Assembly (NCBI RefSeq): GCF_901709675.1
Contig: NC_051098.1
Coordinates: 426,000-489,999 of the forward strand
From: Syngnathus acus
Taxonomy: Eukaryota > Chordata > Actinopteri > Syngnathiformes > Syngnathidae
Direction: 5' to 3'
Length of the DNA: 64,000 nucleotides
Shown here: positions 39,556 through 50,963 of the stretch, in pieces
How positions within the stretch are numbered: position 1 is the stretch's first letter
Layout of the letters: every line of letters begins with the position of its first letter
The notes under the pieces: generated by a model
The model's database searches: none
What the model saw: only the letters and a program-made list of their open reading frames with translations
Told to the model about the DNA's origin: nothing
Program-made: the position numbers and the translations under genes

Positions 39556-39970
39556 GGAGGCTGAGAAGTTCACCAAAGGATTGGCCGAGTTGCCGATGAT
39601 ACCGTTCAGTCATCCCTGCTGGGCACCTAAGCCAGAGGTGTTCGATAGTTTCGTCTTCCTCGCCACACAAATGTCATCGAAGGTCATCAGTCTTCCCCAC
39701 GATATGGAGCCAACTACGCAGGGCCGGGTGATGTCCGGATCGGAAACGAATAAGGTCGACAAGGTCTTTTTTTTGACAACTCAGCTTCTTCGGAGGGATT
39801 GGGGCGATGGGAGTGTAAATCAATTAGTCGGGGGTGTTCAAGAGGGGAGGGGTTAAAGGCCCGACGGATGAGGGCATGTCTAGTGGATTCGTCCAGTTGA
39901 CCTTAAGGTTGGGGGAGCGATGAACTGGCTTTCGCCTCTTCATCAGCTTGGTCGTTACCCAGGGATCCAG
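39556..39970 (-). mobile_element. LINE C-terminal fragment: RNase H end and zinc knuckle
   Basis: On the minus strand 39960-39905 reads NDQADEEAKASSSLPQ, the end of an RNase H domain. Further down come RHALIRRAFNPSP, and in a shifted frame DLIRFRSGHHPALRSWLHIV and HLCGEEDETIEHLWLRCPA. This is the C-x2-C...H...C cluster found after RNase H in I/Nimb-type LINEs. One frameshift and stops are present. No RT is adjacent. Confidence 0.6.
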
Positions 39971-40019
39971 ATTATTTGGACTCGCTTTTGAGGGGGGAGG
40001 GACTGAGAACGTGCCTATT

Positions 40020-40205
40020 ATTATTCAAATAACTATACCATAAATAACAAGTTTATCGAACCATCCGCATCACTCCAAATCATTAAATCCATCGAAATCT
40101 TCGTCCTCTGTGTCACTTGTAGACAACTCCGCTGACTCCGGAAGTAGATGCGGCGCTGAGGTCAGACTCATCGTCAGTTGCAGTTCCAATTATTCCACAG
40201 CCCTG
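40020..40205. repeat. Fragment of the ~190-bp MITE satellite unit
   Basis: CATCACTCCAAATCATTAAA, CTTCGTCCTCTGTGTCACTT and AATTATTCCACAGCCC match units at 53222-54300 in the same order. Confidence 0.75.
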
Positions 40206-40506
40206 AGTATTTTCATTTCGGCATTGCTTGTAAAGACTCGGTGTAGACTGGCGAGCCCACCCTACTTCGTAGCAAAGTGACTAGATTTGAGGAGAAGGGC
40301 GTGACTTATTTGCGAACGATACAGAAAAAAATGGAATTGAGTGAAATGGAACAGAGTGGCAATTCTATTGTACTGCACTGTACATGTATTATGTTTGAGG
40401 CAGTCCAACAAAATTCCAGACGATTTTGAAATGCCGCCCGGACATATTTTTAGGTCTCAAAAGTAGGACATGTTCGGGAAAAAGAGAACGTTTTGTCACC
40501 CTACTT

Positions 40507-40722
40507 TAGCGTAAAACTATCTGAAAGCTCAGCGCGTGAATTTCGAGAATGCTGACGTCACAGCCTACACCAAATGCAATCTCGGCACTGATAAAAATAG
40601 AGCGTGGACTGCGCCGGGTCCGTACTACTGAGTACGTACACGCACTTGTGAGTGTGCAATGAGCTTTCAGGCACGGCTTCCGGGAGTAAATGCGTGGGCG
40701 GGCGTTTACCCATCTACTTTGT
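40507..40722. repeat. Right subterminal part of the 6755-type hAT
   Basis: About 210 bp similar to 12160-12375 (TTAGCGTAAAACT, CTGAAAGCTCAGCGCG, TGACGTCA, CGTACTACTGAGTA, ACACGCACTTGTGAGTG). The element terminus is missing because another hAT follows at 40725. Confidence 0.75.
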
Positions 40723-40724
40723 AC

Positions 40725-41889
40725 CAGGGCTGTGGACTCGGACTCGGGGACTCGGACTCGGTCGGACTCGGTCATTTTTGCCGGACTCGGACTCGGACTC
40801 GGTGCTGATTTTGACCGAGTCCACCGAGTCCGACAATAAAAAAAATACGTTCAATTTTATTTTCATCATGCTGCTGAGAATGCGCGTAGGAATACTGTCC
40901 ACAGCCCTGCTTACGATCAAGTTTGAAAAAGAACTTGACAGCATTGAGCGCCGCCGGCGTTTGTCGGCCGCCACCTCGCCAACCGGTCAAACGCGCATGC
41001 GCGTGAGGGGAAATCCCGCAAAGGAGGAGGGACAAACAGAGCGATTGGTTTTGCTGGCTTTTTAATGAATGGCGCCTGTGACTACGGGGGCCCATTAGGT
41101 CCAGAAAAGCTGACAAGACGCTTGCCAAAATGGCAAGGAAAAAATTTACAGCTAAACGAATATATGACGATGAACACAGGACGTTTTTAACAGAGTTAAA
41201 GTTGTTTTTTGTTGAACGCTATGGCAAGCCATTCTGCCTGATATGTCGGACGTCATTGGCGCATTTAAAAGCTTCAAATGGTCAGCGCCACTTCAGCTCA
41301 CTTCATGCCAATATCGATAAGGACTTTGCAAAAGGGACTGAATTTCGCAAGCACAAGTTTGGAGACTTTGAAAAGTCAGGCAGAAAAATAGGTACAGTTT
41401 TTCAAAAAGATTACGAAGCACTCAGAGACTGTCACACTTGCATTGTTTCAACTGGCTTGGAACATTGCACGGGCTAAAAAGCCATACAATGAAGTGGAGT
41501 TCGTTAAAATATGCCTCAGTGACGTTATTGAATTTTATTTTCATCATGCTGCTGAGAATGCGCGTAGGAATACTGTCCACAGCCCTGCTTGCTTGTTATG
41601 AAGACAAATTTAGTTGTTGCGTGCGCGCCCGCGCCTGCCTGCCTGCACGTACAAGACCCACAATGCCCCGCGCGCAGCCAAGATGGAAGAACCCGGGAGC
41701 AGCGAGAGAACAATATTTTGCCTCTAGATTTGGGGGGGAAACGGAGCGTAAGTTACGATCAATGCGGCCACGTTGAGTTGCTAATGTTTACATTATGTAC
41801 CAATGTCAAGGACGATTATGTCACCCAGCTTATATCATTGATGTGTTTCGATAGTTGTGGGGTCGTCACTAATTATTTGTGTTTAGATA
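40725..41889. mobile_element. Second copy of the ACTCGG-type hAT, right end missing
   Basis: Starts CAGGGCTGTGGACTCGG and follows 8744-9857 nearly base for base. It keeps about 55 bp (near 41044-41100) lost from the other copy. It stops at GTGTTTAGATA, where a Rex1-like LINE begins. Confidence 0.88.
41130..41520 (+). pseudogene. hAT transposase N-terminal fragment, copy 2
   Basis: 115-codon frame (41130-41477) nearly identical to 9087-9434, with the same BED-like CLIC...H...H finger and the same frameshift before [13 protein letters not shown]. The shared break shows the family was already defective before both copies moved. Confidence 0.65.
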
Positions 41890-42312
41890 TATGTATATAT
41901 AGGGACTACGGAAAGATGGCGGCGCACGCAGTTGCAGCGGCTCAGTGCTCTCCCGATCTACGCATTTTTTGTTTTTCGTTAGTGTTTGTACCCACTGTAT
42001 GTCAATCATACTCCACCTACAACCGGCAGGAGCTCCTCAGGATAGGTGTTTGCTGCGAGTTGAGTGTCGCAGCGGAGTTTCACCGCTCGGAAAACATACC
42101 GGAGGATATCATCAGGCGCCCCGGCTCCCCTTGGATCACCATCCCCGCTGGGAGGAAGCGAAGGCAGCGCAGAGTGAGGAGGCAAAAACGAGGCTGCAGG
42201 GCCGGCGCGCTAACCAGGCTACGGAAGCAGCCGTTCAAACCACCGCTCCCTAGCCTGTTTCTTACCAACGCCAGGTCTCTTGCTAACAAAATGGATGAAC
42301 TAAGGCTACAGA

Positions 42313-42516
42313 TTAAAAAAAAAAAAGATTAAAGTCCCAATGATCGTCACACACACACCTGGGTGTGGTGAAATTTGTCCTCTGCATTTAACCCATCCCC
42401 ATGTGATTTTAATCCATCCCCTGGGGGAGAGGGGAGCAGTGAGCAGCAGCGGTGCCGCGCTCGGGAATCAGTTGGTGATCTAACCCCCCAATTCCAACCC
42501 TTCTGCAAACCAGACC
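42313..42516 (-). mobile_element. tRNA-derived SINE (ACTTTAA-tail family), 3' part
   Basis: The reverse complement of AATTGGGGGGTTAGATCACC, GCTCACTGCTCCCC, GATGGATTAAAATCACATGG and AAATTTCACCACACCCAGGT matches the body of the SINE at 59152-59470. It inserted within the LINE codons that read LRLQ...QTVKDCC in the intact copy. Confidence 0.75.
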
Positions 42517-42662
42517 GTGAAGGACTGCTGCATGGTATTGATCACCGAAACCTGGCTTCATCCACTCATACCGGACTCTGCTATCGAGCTAGCAGGATAC
42601 ACCACACAGCGTCATGACAGGACTGAGAACTCCGGTAAGAGCAAGGGGGGGGGGGGCTCTGT

Positions 42663-44424
42663 ATGTACGTCAATAACAACTGGTGTACTAATATGGTGAC
42701 TGTAGACAGTCACTGCCGCCCGGACCTGGAGTACGTGACTATTAAATGCAGGCCCTTTTACCTCCCTCGTGAATTTACCGTAGTCATGACGACTGTTGTT
42801 TACATACCTCCGGAGGCTAATGCTAAGCTAGCTATCGGACTATTACATGGCAGTATTAGCAGCCAGCTGAGAAGATATCCTGACGCAGTCCACATCATGG
42901 CAGGGGACTTTAATCATGTAGATTTGAAAGCAGCACTCCCTAGTTTCCATCAGCATGTTAAATGTGCCACTAGAGGAGTAAACACTCTGAACAAGGTCTA
43001 CTCCAACATCAAGCTAGGCTACAGGGCAAAACAGCTACCTCACCTGGGCCAGTCTGACCATATGTCACTGCTATTAATCCCGGCATATACCACCATCAGG
43101 AAATCAGCTCCTATCATCACTAAAACTGTTAAAACCTGGCCTGATGACGCCTCTCAGCAGTTGCAGGACTGCTTCGACAGGACTAACTGGGACATCTTCG
43201 AACACCGGGACTTGAACGTGTTCACAGACAGTGTTCTGTGTTATATCAAGCACTGCACAGACACTGTCACAGTGGACAAACCTATACGGATATACCCCAA
43301 CCAGAAGCCCTGGATGACCCGGGAGGTCCTTCGGCTGCTGGAGGAGAGGGACACCGCCCTGTCCCTCAGGTCTGAGGACGGGGCTCTCTACAGCACAGCC
43401 AGAGCCAACCTGAGGAGAGGCATCAGAGAGGCCCAGCTTGCCTACAAGAAGAGGATTGAGGATCACCTGGACAGCAACAACAGCAAGCAGGTGTGGCAGG
43501 GAGTCCAGCATCTCACCAACTACAGAACCACCATCGGAGCTGCTGAAGGGGACGCCTCACTGGCAGAGGTCCTCAATACCTTCTTCGCCCGGTTCGAGTC
43601 CGAGCCACCTGAAGGGGCCACATCACATCCCACAGACCGCAGCAGCTTCACCCTCACAGTGAAGGAGCACGAGGTGAGGCGCACGCTGCGGACCATCAAC
43701 CCGTGGAAGGCTGCGGGTCCTGACGGCGTCACTGGGCGTGTCCTGAAGGACTGCGCAGATCAGCTGGCTGGAGTCTTCACAAAGATTTTCAACCAGTCCC
43801 TTACCGAGTCCACCGTCCCATCCTGTTTAAAATCCTCCACTATAGTCCCCCTGCCCAAGAAACGCCACATCACCAGCCTTAATGACTACCGGCCAGTCGC
43901 ACTCACCCCGGTGGTCATGAAGTGCTTTGAAAAGCTGGTACGGGGTCACATCACAGCACTCCTGTTCAGAGGTTTTGACCCCCACCAGTTTGCCTACAGG
44001 GCAAATAGATCCACAGAGGACGCAGTAGCTACAGCCCTCCACGCTGCACTGTCCCACCTGGAGCAGCCGGGGAGCTATGTGCGGATGCTCTTCGTGGACT
44101 TTAGCTCTGCTTTTAACACCATCCTCCCCCACAGACTGGTGGACATACTGGAGGGCCTGGGACTTCCACATAATACTTGCAGGTGGATTAAGAGCTTCCT
44201 GACGGGTCGCAGCCAGAGGGTGAAAGTGGGCCGTCATACATCCACACCTCTCAGTCTTGGTACCGGCTCCCCACAGGGCTGCGTACTGAGCCCACTGCTT
44301 TACACGCTCTACACACATGCATGCACCCCCGCCCACCGCAGCAACACCATCGTGAAATTTGCGGATGACACAACCGTGGTGGGGCTCATCTCAAAGGGGG
44401 ATGAGTCTGCCTACAGGGATGCTT
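42663..44424 (+). CDS. Rex1-like endonuclease end plus RT, truncated
   Basis: About 587 codons in frame: [42 protein letters not shown] (endonuclease D-N), [20 protein letters not shown], linker, [30 protein letters not shown] (motif A), [17 protein letters not shown] and [11 protein letters not shown] (motif C). The frame keeps the 13 bp deleted in the other copy. It ends at SAYRD, after which the reading runs into ERV LTR sequence, so the thumb is missing. A one-base shift at the G-run near 42650 separates it from the upstream part. Confidence 0.82.
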
Positions 44425-44619
44425 ATGCTTATTCCCTACCCTGCTTAGGGCCCCCGCCTCTAATGTTATCAGGGACCTCAAAATGAATAAAAGTGGGGTG
44501 GATAGGAGAGCTGATTAAAATTGTGAGATAACCATACAGCTCTCCAATTCTCCTTGCAAGAAATTGGAAATGTCTTCTCTCTTCAATATTTGTGTGTTTT
44601 TTAGGAAAGAAACCTAACA
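44425..44619 (+). mobile_element. ERV 5' LTR, 5'-truncated
   Basis: Matches the solo LTR at 12766-12963, including CTTATTCCCTACCCTGCTTA and AATGAATAAAAGTGG, and ends CCTAACA. It is followed by a primer-binding site. It starts abruptly inside LINE sequence. Confidence 0.75.
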
Positions 44620-44624
44620 TAAAT

Positions 44625-44642
44625 TGGTCTTTCGAGCCGGAT
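44625..44642 (+). promoter_or_regulatory. Retroviral primer-binding site, tRNA-Tyr type
   Basis: TGGTCTTTCGAGCCGGAT lies five bases after the LTR. Over its first 17 bases it is complementary to the 3' end of vertebrate tRNA-Tyr (as I recall it, ...TCCGGCTCGAAGGACCA) with one mismatch. Confidence 0.65.
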
Positions 44643-45360
44643 CGCAAGATACCTGATGTTCCCAGAGGCGGAGGCGACAACCAGGAAAGACCGTGGCCAC
44701 GGCGAGTATACCCTTTACGGGACTGGTCTCGACTTCGTGTCTGGGAACTGAGGGAGACCGAGGGAGAGAAGACGTCTTCGGTGAGTGAGTGAGCGAGCAC
44801 GCACATACGGTGTGTGTATGTGTGTGTGTGTTGCCCACGCAAGTGAGAGAGAGAGGGCGACGGTGTCCTGCACGTGCTTAAACTTCGTGGGTAAAAACTT
44901 GACAATTCTAGTCCCTATCAAGTGAAGAGAGACAGAGTAGTCTATTCTAAAAAAACTGGAAGGGCGACAGTGTCCTGTTTAATTAATACACTTAAACTCA
45001 GTGGAAAGGGCGACGGTGTCCTGTGTTTGGTACACTTAAACTCCGTGAAAACCTTGAGAATACTAGTCCCTATCAAGTGTAGAGAGACAGAGTAGGCTAT
45101 ACTAAAAAACTGGGAGGGCGGTGGCGACCTGTGCGCACTCAAAGACCGCAAACAGTGTGTGTGAATAAAAGAGTGAATGAAGATTAGCTATCTCATTGGA
45201 ACAGGCACATTGAAGTGACAACTGCTTGAGGAAGCAGAGGCAAGAATTTCCCGCCACTCTGTGGTAGAAGCTTGGAAATTACCTCAAACAGAGTGTAATT
45301 GTCACCCTGTTCAGGTAGAAGTTAGTATAGTCACCCTAGCCTAGGTGAATCACTGACTTC
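44643..45360 (+). other. ERV leader region
   Basis: Long untranslated leader between the primer site and gag. It contains a candidate splice donor CGGTGAGTGAG near 44779, a (GT)n stretch at 44813-44831, and three copies of a GGGCGACGGTGTCCTG-type repeat (about 44856, 44961, 45007), each followed by CTTAAACT. No reading frame of note. Confidence 0.55.
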
Positions 45361-45470
45361 AAGATGGGCCAAAATAAGAGTAAATCAACAGGCAAAAAGG
45401 TAAACAAAAAGGATCCTAAACAAGTGCTACCATGTAAAGATTGGAAATTTGTTGAGTTAAATTATCCTGG

Positions 45471-45911
45471 TGTTAGGGTTGACAAATTATCTTGATCGTA
45501 TGATTATGTTGGAATGTAGACTAGAATTATTAACTTTGTTTAAACCTTTCACCTTTCCTTGACTCTGGGAAGTTTAACCATCCAGTTGTTGAAACTTTCC
45601 AAATGGTGTGGAAACATTCTTGCTTAGTTAGTCATCTAAAATGCTCCACTAGTTTCTGTTTTTCACACCCAATGAGCTGGGACCCCCCCGCATTGATTAA
45701 CCAGTTGCTGAGGTGACCACCAAACATGTCCACTCTCACCCCCACCCTGCTTCTCTCAATAAACATGCTCTTGCAAGAATCCAAAAGCAGACTTTGTTCG
45801 AGCATCACTGTATGTACTGTATGAACAATTTCTCCACTTGCAAGTGCTCAAAGGGCATACTGTCTCCCGTGTGGTTCTTGCAAAAAAATTAGAGTGAGCA
45901 CCACTCTAACA
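45471..45911 (+). mobile_element. Solo LTR inside ERV gag, perfect 5-bp TSD
   Basis: TGTTAGGGTTGAC start and CACTCTAACA end. CCTGG is exact on both sides (45466-45470 and 45912-45916). AATAAA lies near 45759. The 441-bp LTR shares no obvious sequence with the host ERV's own LTR. Confidence 0.88.
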
Positions 45912-46826
45912 CCTGGTAAAACAAAATACCTTAACTCATGGATAACCAAATATGAGTTTAACTGCCGATTAAACACTCAAGCAATAACTGTGTTACAGGT
46001 TAAGATAAGAAATAAAACAAAAAATACCGTATTTTCCGGACTATAAGTCTATAAGTTTTTTTTCATAGTTTGGGTGGGGGGACGACTTATACTCAGGAGC
46101 GACTTATATGTGAAATTATTCACAAATTTTCAAAATTCCGCGATGTAGTGAAACCGCGATAAACGAACCGCAATGTAGCAAGGGATTACTGTAATTCGAA
46201 CTGCAACTGACGTCAGCGGCGGTTGTTTACATAAAGGACAAAGGATTCGATCACGGGATTTAATGACTTGGAGTGAAAGAGATTGTTTGACAACATTGTT
46301 GTTTAGAATTATATGGGCCTGTGGAATAATTTGAACTGCAACTGAGGAGTCTGACGTCAGCGGCGCAGCACACACGCGGCGTGGATTCCATAAAGGACGA
46401 TCGATGGATTTAATGATTTGCAGTGATACAGATGGTTTGATAATATTGTTGTTTATATAATAGTTATTTGATATATCATTTATATATCGTTATATGGGCC
46501 TGTGGAATAATTTGAGCTGCAACTGACGAGTCCGACGTCAGCGGCACAGGGCACACGCGGCGTTGATTCCATAAAGGACGATCGATGGATTAAATGATTT
46601 GGAGTAACACAGATGGTTTGATAAAAGTGTTATTTATGTTATAGTTATTTGGATGACTGTTATTGTTACGTCAGGCCCATTCTCAGCTCTTCGTTTGTGT
46701 TTATGTCACATTAGCATACCGTATCGTTTAGCCTGTTGTTGCTCGTTCATATCTGTTCTTGGTGTTGGATTTCGTCAAATAAATTTGCCCCAAAAGTGCG
46801 ACTTATACTCCGGTGTGACTTATATA

Positions 46827-49800
46827 CAGGACTGTCTCAGAAAAATTAAAATATTATGATAAAGTTCTTTATTGTCTGTAATGCAATTAAAAAAACAAAA
46901 ATGTCATACATTCTGGATTCATTGCAAATCAACTGAAATATTGCAAGCCTTTTATTATTTAAATATTGTTGATTATGGCATACAGCTTAAGACCACTCAT
47001 ATATCCTATCTCAAAATATTAGAATATCATGAAAAAGTATACTAGTAGGGCATCAACTAATCACTTGAATGGTCTAATTAACTCGAAACACCTGCAAGGC
47101 TTTCTTGAGCCTTTAAAAACACTCAGCTTGGTTCAGTAAACTAAATCACAAGTATGGGGAAGACTGCTGATCTGACTGCTCCGTGAGTCGTCACCGTACC
47201 GTGGTGGAGGGGTTTGCGTGTCCCAATGATCCTAGGAGCCATGTTGTCTGGGGCTTCATGCCCCTGGTAGGGTCACCCATGGCAAAAGGGTCCTAGGTGA
47301 GGGGCCAGACAAAGCACGGCTCAAAAATTCCCTTATGAAGAAAAACATATATGGACTCAGATTTCCCTCGCCCGGACGCGGGTCACCGGGGCCCCCCTCT
47401 GGAGCCAGGCCTGGAGGTGGGGCTCGAAGGCGAGCGTCTGGTGGCCGGGCCTTCGCCCATGGGGCCCAGCCGGGCACAGCCCGAAAAGGAAACATGGGTC
47501 CCCCTTTCCAAGGGCTCACCACCTGTGGGGGGCCAAAGGGGTCGGGTGCATTGTGAGCTGGGCGGCGGCCAAAAGCAGGGACCTTGGTCCGATCCCTGTC
47601 TGCAGAAGCTGGCTCTTGGGACATGGAATGTCACCTCTCTGGCTAGAAAGGAGCCCAAACTGGTGTGCGAGGCAGAAAAGTTCCGACTAGACATAGTTGG
47701 ACTTGCCTCCACACACAGTTTGGGTTCAGATACTAGCCCTCTCGAGAGCGGCTGGACTCTCTTCCACTCTGGAGTTGCCCACGGTGAGAGGCGTCGAGCA
47801 GGTGTGGATATACTTATTGCCCCCCAGCTGGGCGCCTGCACATTGGGGTTCACGCCGGTGAACGAGAGGGTAGCCTCCCTCCGCCTTCGGGTGGGGGGAT
47901 GGGTCCTGACTGTTGTTTGTGTCTTTGCAACAAACAGCAGCTCAGAGTACCCACCCTTTTTGGGGTCCCTGGAGGAAGTGCTGGAGAGCGCTCCTTCTGG
48001 GGACTCCATTGTTCTACTGGGTCACTTCAATGCTCACGTGGGCAATGACAGTGAGACCTGGAAGGGCGTGATTGGGAGGAAAGCCCCCCCCGATCTAAAC
48101 CCGAGCGGTGTTCTATTATTGGACTTCTGTGCTCGACACGGATTTTCTATAATGAACACCATGTTCAAACATAAGGGTGTCCAAGGGTGCCACTTGGCAC
48201 CAGGACACCCTAGGCCGCAGTTCGATGATTGACTTTGTAGTCGTGTCATCGGATTTGCGGCCGCATGTTTTGGACACTCGGGCGAAGAGAGGGGCGGAGC
48301 TGTCAACTGATCACCACCTGGTGGGGGGTTGGCTCCGATCGTGGGGGAAGATGCCGGTCCGACCTGGCAGACCCAAACGCTCTGTGAGGGTCTGCTGGGA
48401 ACATCTGGCAGAATCCCCTGTCAGGAAGAGCTTCAACTCCCACCTCCAGCAGAGCTTTTCCCACGTCCCGGGGGAGGCGGGGGACATTGAGTCCGAGTGG
48501 ACCATGTTCCGCGCCCCTTTGTTGAGGTGGCCGACCGGAGCTGTGGCCGTAAGGTCGTTGGTGCCTGTCGTGGCGGCAATCCCAGAACCCGCTGGTAGAC
48601 ACCGGCGGTAAGGGATGCCGTCAAGCTGAAGAAGGAGTCCTATCGGGCCGTTTTGGCCTGCGGGACTCCGGAGGCAGCTGAGAGGTACCGGATGGCCAAG
48701 CGGAACGCGGCTTTGGCGGTTGCTGAGGCAAAAACCCGGGCGTGGGAAGAGTTTGGTGAGGCCATGGAGAATGACTTCCGGACGGCTTTGAGGAAATTCT
48801 GGTCCACCATTCGGCGTCTCAGGAGGGGAAAGCAGTGCAACGTCAACACTGTTTACAGTGGGGATGGCGTGCTGCTGACCTCGACTCGGGACGTTGTGAG
48901 TCAGTGGGGAGAATACTTCGAAGACCTCCTCAATTCCACCTACCTGCCTTCCATTGTGGAAGCAGGGCCTGGAGACTCTGAGGCAAACTCTCCAATCTCG
49001 GGGGGTCGAAGTCACTGAGGTAGTTAAAAAACTCGGTGGCACGGCCCCGGGGGTGGATGAGATCCTCCCGGAGTTCTTAAAGGCTCTGGATGTTGTGGGG
49101 CTGTCATGGCTGACACGCCTCTACAACATTGCGTGGACATCAGGGACAGTGCCTCTGGATTGGCAGACTGGGGTGGTGGTTCCCCTCTTTAAGAAGGGGG
49201 ATCGGAGGGTGTGTTCCAATTACAGGGCAATTACAGTCCTCGGCCTCCCTGGTAAGGTCTCTTCAGGGGTGCTGGAGAGGAGGGTCCGTCGGGAGGTCGA
49301 ACCTCAGATTCAGGAGGAGCAGTGTGGTTTTCGTCCTGGCCTTGGAACGGAGGACCAGCTCTACACCCTCAGCAGGATCCTCGAGGGTGCATGGGAGTTC
49401 GCCCAACCAGTCCACATGTGTTGTGGACTTGGAGAAGTCGTTCGACCGTGTCCCTCAGGAGGTTCTGTGGAGGGTGCTTCGGGAGTACGGAGTGCCGAGC
49501 CAACTGATAAGGGCGGTTCGGTCCCTGTATCACCAATGCCAGAGTTTGGGCCGCATTTCCGGCAGTAAGTCGGATTCGTTCCCAGTGAGGGTTGGACTCC
49601 GCCGAGGCTACCCTTTGTCACGAATTCTGTTCATAATTTTTATGGACAGAATTTCCAGGCACAGCCGAGGCTTTGAGGGGGTCCGGTTCGGGGACCTCAG
49701 CATCGTGTCTCTGCTTTTTGCAGACGACGTGGTGCTGTTGGCTTCTTCAGGCCGTGATCTCCAGCTCTCACTGGAGCGGTTCGCAGCCGAGTGTAAGCAG

Positions 49801-50712
49801 TCGGGATGAGGGTCAGCACCTCCAAATCCGAGTCCATGGTCCTCGGTCGGAAAAGGGTGGAATGCCCTCTCTGGATCGGGGATGAAATCCTGCCCCAAGT
49901 GGAGGAGTTCAAGTATCTTGGGGTCTTGTTTACGAGTGAGGGGAGGATGGAGCGCGAGATTGACAGGCGGATCGGTGCAGCGTCGGCAGTAATTCGGACT
50001 CTGTACCGGTCCGTCGTGGTAAAGAGAGAGCTGAGCCAAAAGGCAAATCTCTCAATTTACCGGTCAATTTACGCTCCTACCCTCACCTATGGTCACGAGC
50101 TGGATACAAGCGGCCGAAATGAGTTTTCTCCGCAGGATGTCCGGGCTCTCCCTTAGAGATAGGGTGAGAAGCTCGGTCATACGGGAGGGACTCGGAGTAG
50201 AGTCGCTACTCTTCCACGTTGAGAGGAGCCAGATGAGGTGGCTCGGGCATCTCATCAGGATGCCTCCTGGACGCCTCCCTGGGGAGGTGTTCCGGGCATG
50301 TCCCACCGGTAGTAGACCCCGGGGACAACCCAGGACGCGCTGGAGAGACTATGTCTCTCAGCTGCCTGGGAACGCCTTGGGATCCCCCGGACTGAGCTGG
50401 ATGAAGTGGCTGGGGAGTGGGAAGTCTGGGAGTCCCTCCTAAAGCTGCCGCCCCCGCGACCCGACCCTGGATAAGCGGAAGAATATGGATTTTTTTACTT
50501 GGTCTGAGGAAATATTCTAATATTTTGAGATAGGATATTTGAGTTTTCTTAAGCTGTATGCCATAATCAGCAATATTGAAATAATAAAAGGCTTGCAATA
50601 TTTCAGTTGATTTGTAATGAATCCAGAATGTATGACATTTTTGTTTTTTTTAATTGCATTACAGAAAATAAAGAACTTTATCACAATATTCTAATTTTCT
50701 GAGACAGTCCTG
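46827..50712. mobile_element. Tc1-like transposon with core replaced by Rex3
   Basis: CAGGACTGTCTCAGAAAA and TTTTCTGAGACAGTCCTG ends with TA duplications (46825-46826 and 50713-50714). The terminal inverted repeats are about 210 bp. The left arm reaches the first codons of a transposase (ATGGGGAAGACTGCTGATCT, 47155-47174), then Rex3 begins. The rest of the transposase is missing. Confidence 0.88.
47181..50488 (+). mobile_element. Rex3/RTE-like LINE, nearly full length, inactivated
   Basis: The 5' UTR starts near CCGTGAGTCGTCACCGTACC. Endonuclease 47600-48340: [29 protein letters not shown] (catalytic Asp of GDFN changed to His), [14 protein letters not shown] in a shifted frame, STDHHLV. Linker 48370-49000 with KFWSTIRRLRRGKQC. 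RT 49010-50140: [78 protein letters not shown]. The C-terminal end is RDYVSQL and PRPDPG. At least five frame changes. It ends AAGCGGAAGAATATGGAT with almost no GATG tail. It shows the domain order used to read the three other copies here. Confidence 0.9.
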
Positions 50713-50794
50713 TATGTTTTTTTCTCTTTATTGTGCATTTTATGGCTGGTGCGACTTATACTCCGGTGCGACTTATAGTCCGAAAAATACGGTA

Positions 50795-50963
50795 ATCACA
50801 AAAAAATGGAAAAAGATGGGTATGATGATACCAAAATTTGGCTGTCATTTGCCCAAATACGACATGTCGATAAAAATTTTAAAAAATAGGAAGCGAAGTA
50901 GGTGCTATTGAAATTAACAGAGAAGGCCCCTCGAAGGCCACGAGGGGAAGAGGAAAGCAGGGT
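50795..50963 (+). pseudogene. ERV gag block 3, broken upstream part
   Basis: Reads as gag-like frame immediately after the MITE with stops near 50890 and 50902. It joins the open 50964-51443 block and has no independent start. Confidence 0.4.

Larger units (their letters stand above)
41895..44424 (+). mobile_element. Rex1/Babar-like LINE, 3' part lost at an ERV LTR
   Basis: Same subfamily as 28482-31644, opposite strand. It starts GGGACTACGGAAAGATGGCG. The N-terminal and endonuclease frame 41919-42312 is interrupted by a SINE piece (42313-42516), resumes at 42517, then runs from 42663 to the LTR junction at 44424. Confidence 0.88.
46027..50792. mobile_element. GGACTATAA-type MITE with nested Tc1 and Rex3
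   Basis: CCGTATTTTCCGGACTATAA at the left and TTATAGTCCGAAAAATACGG at the right, flanked by TA. Own DNA is 46027-46824 and 50715-50792. The left part has inverted-orientation ~190-bp satellite units with two perfect TGACGTCA sites (46208-46215 and 46352-46359). Confidence 0.8.

Noticed and set aside
44592-44905. Overlapping open frames in the ERV leader
   Set aside because: They cover a (GT)n stretch and leader repeats between primer site and gag; not expected to be coded.
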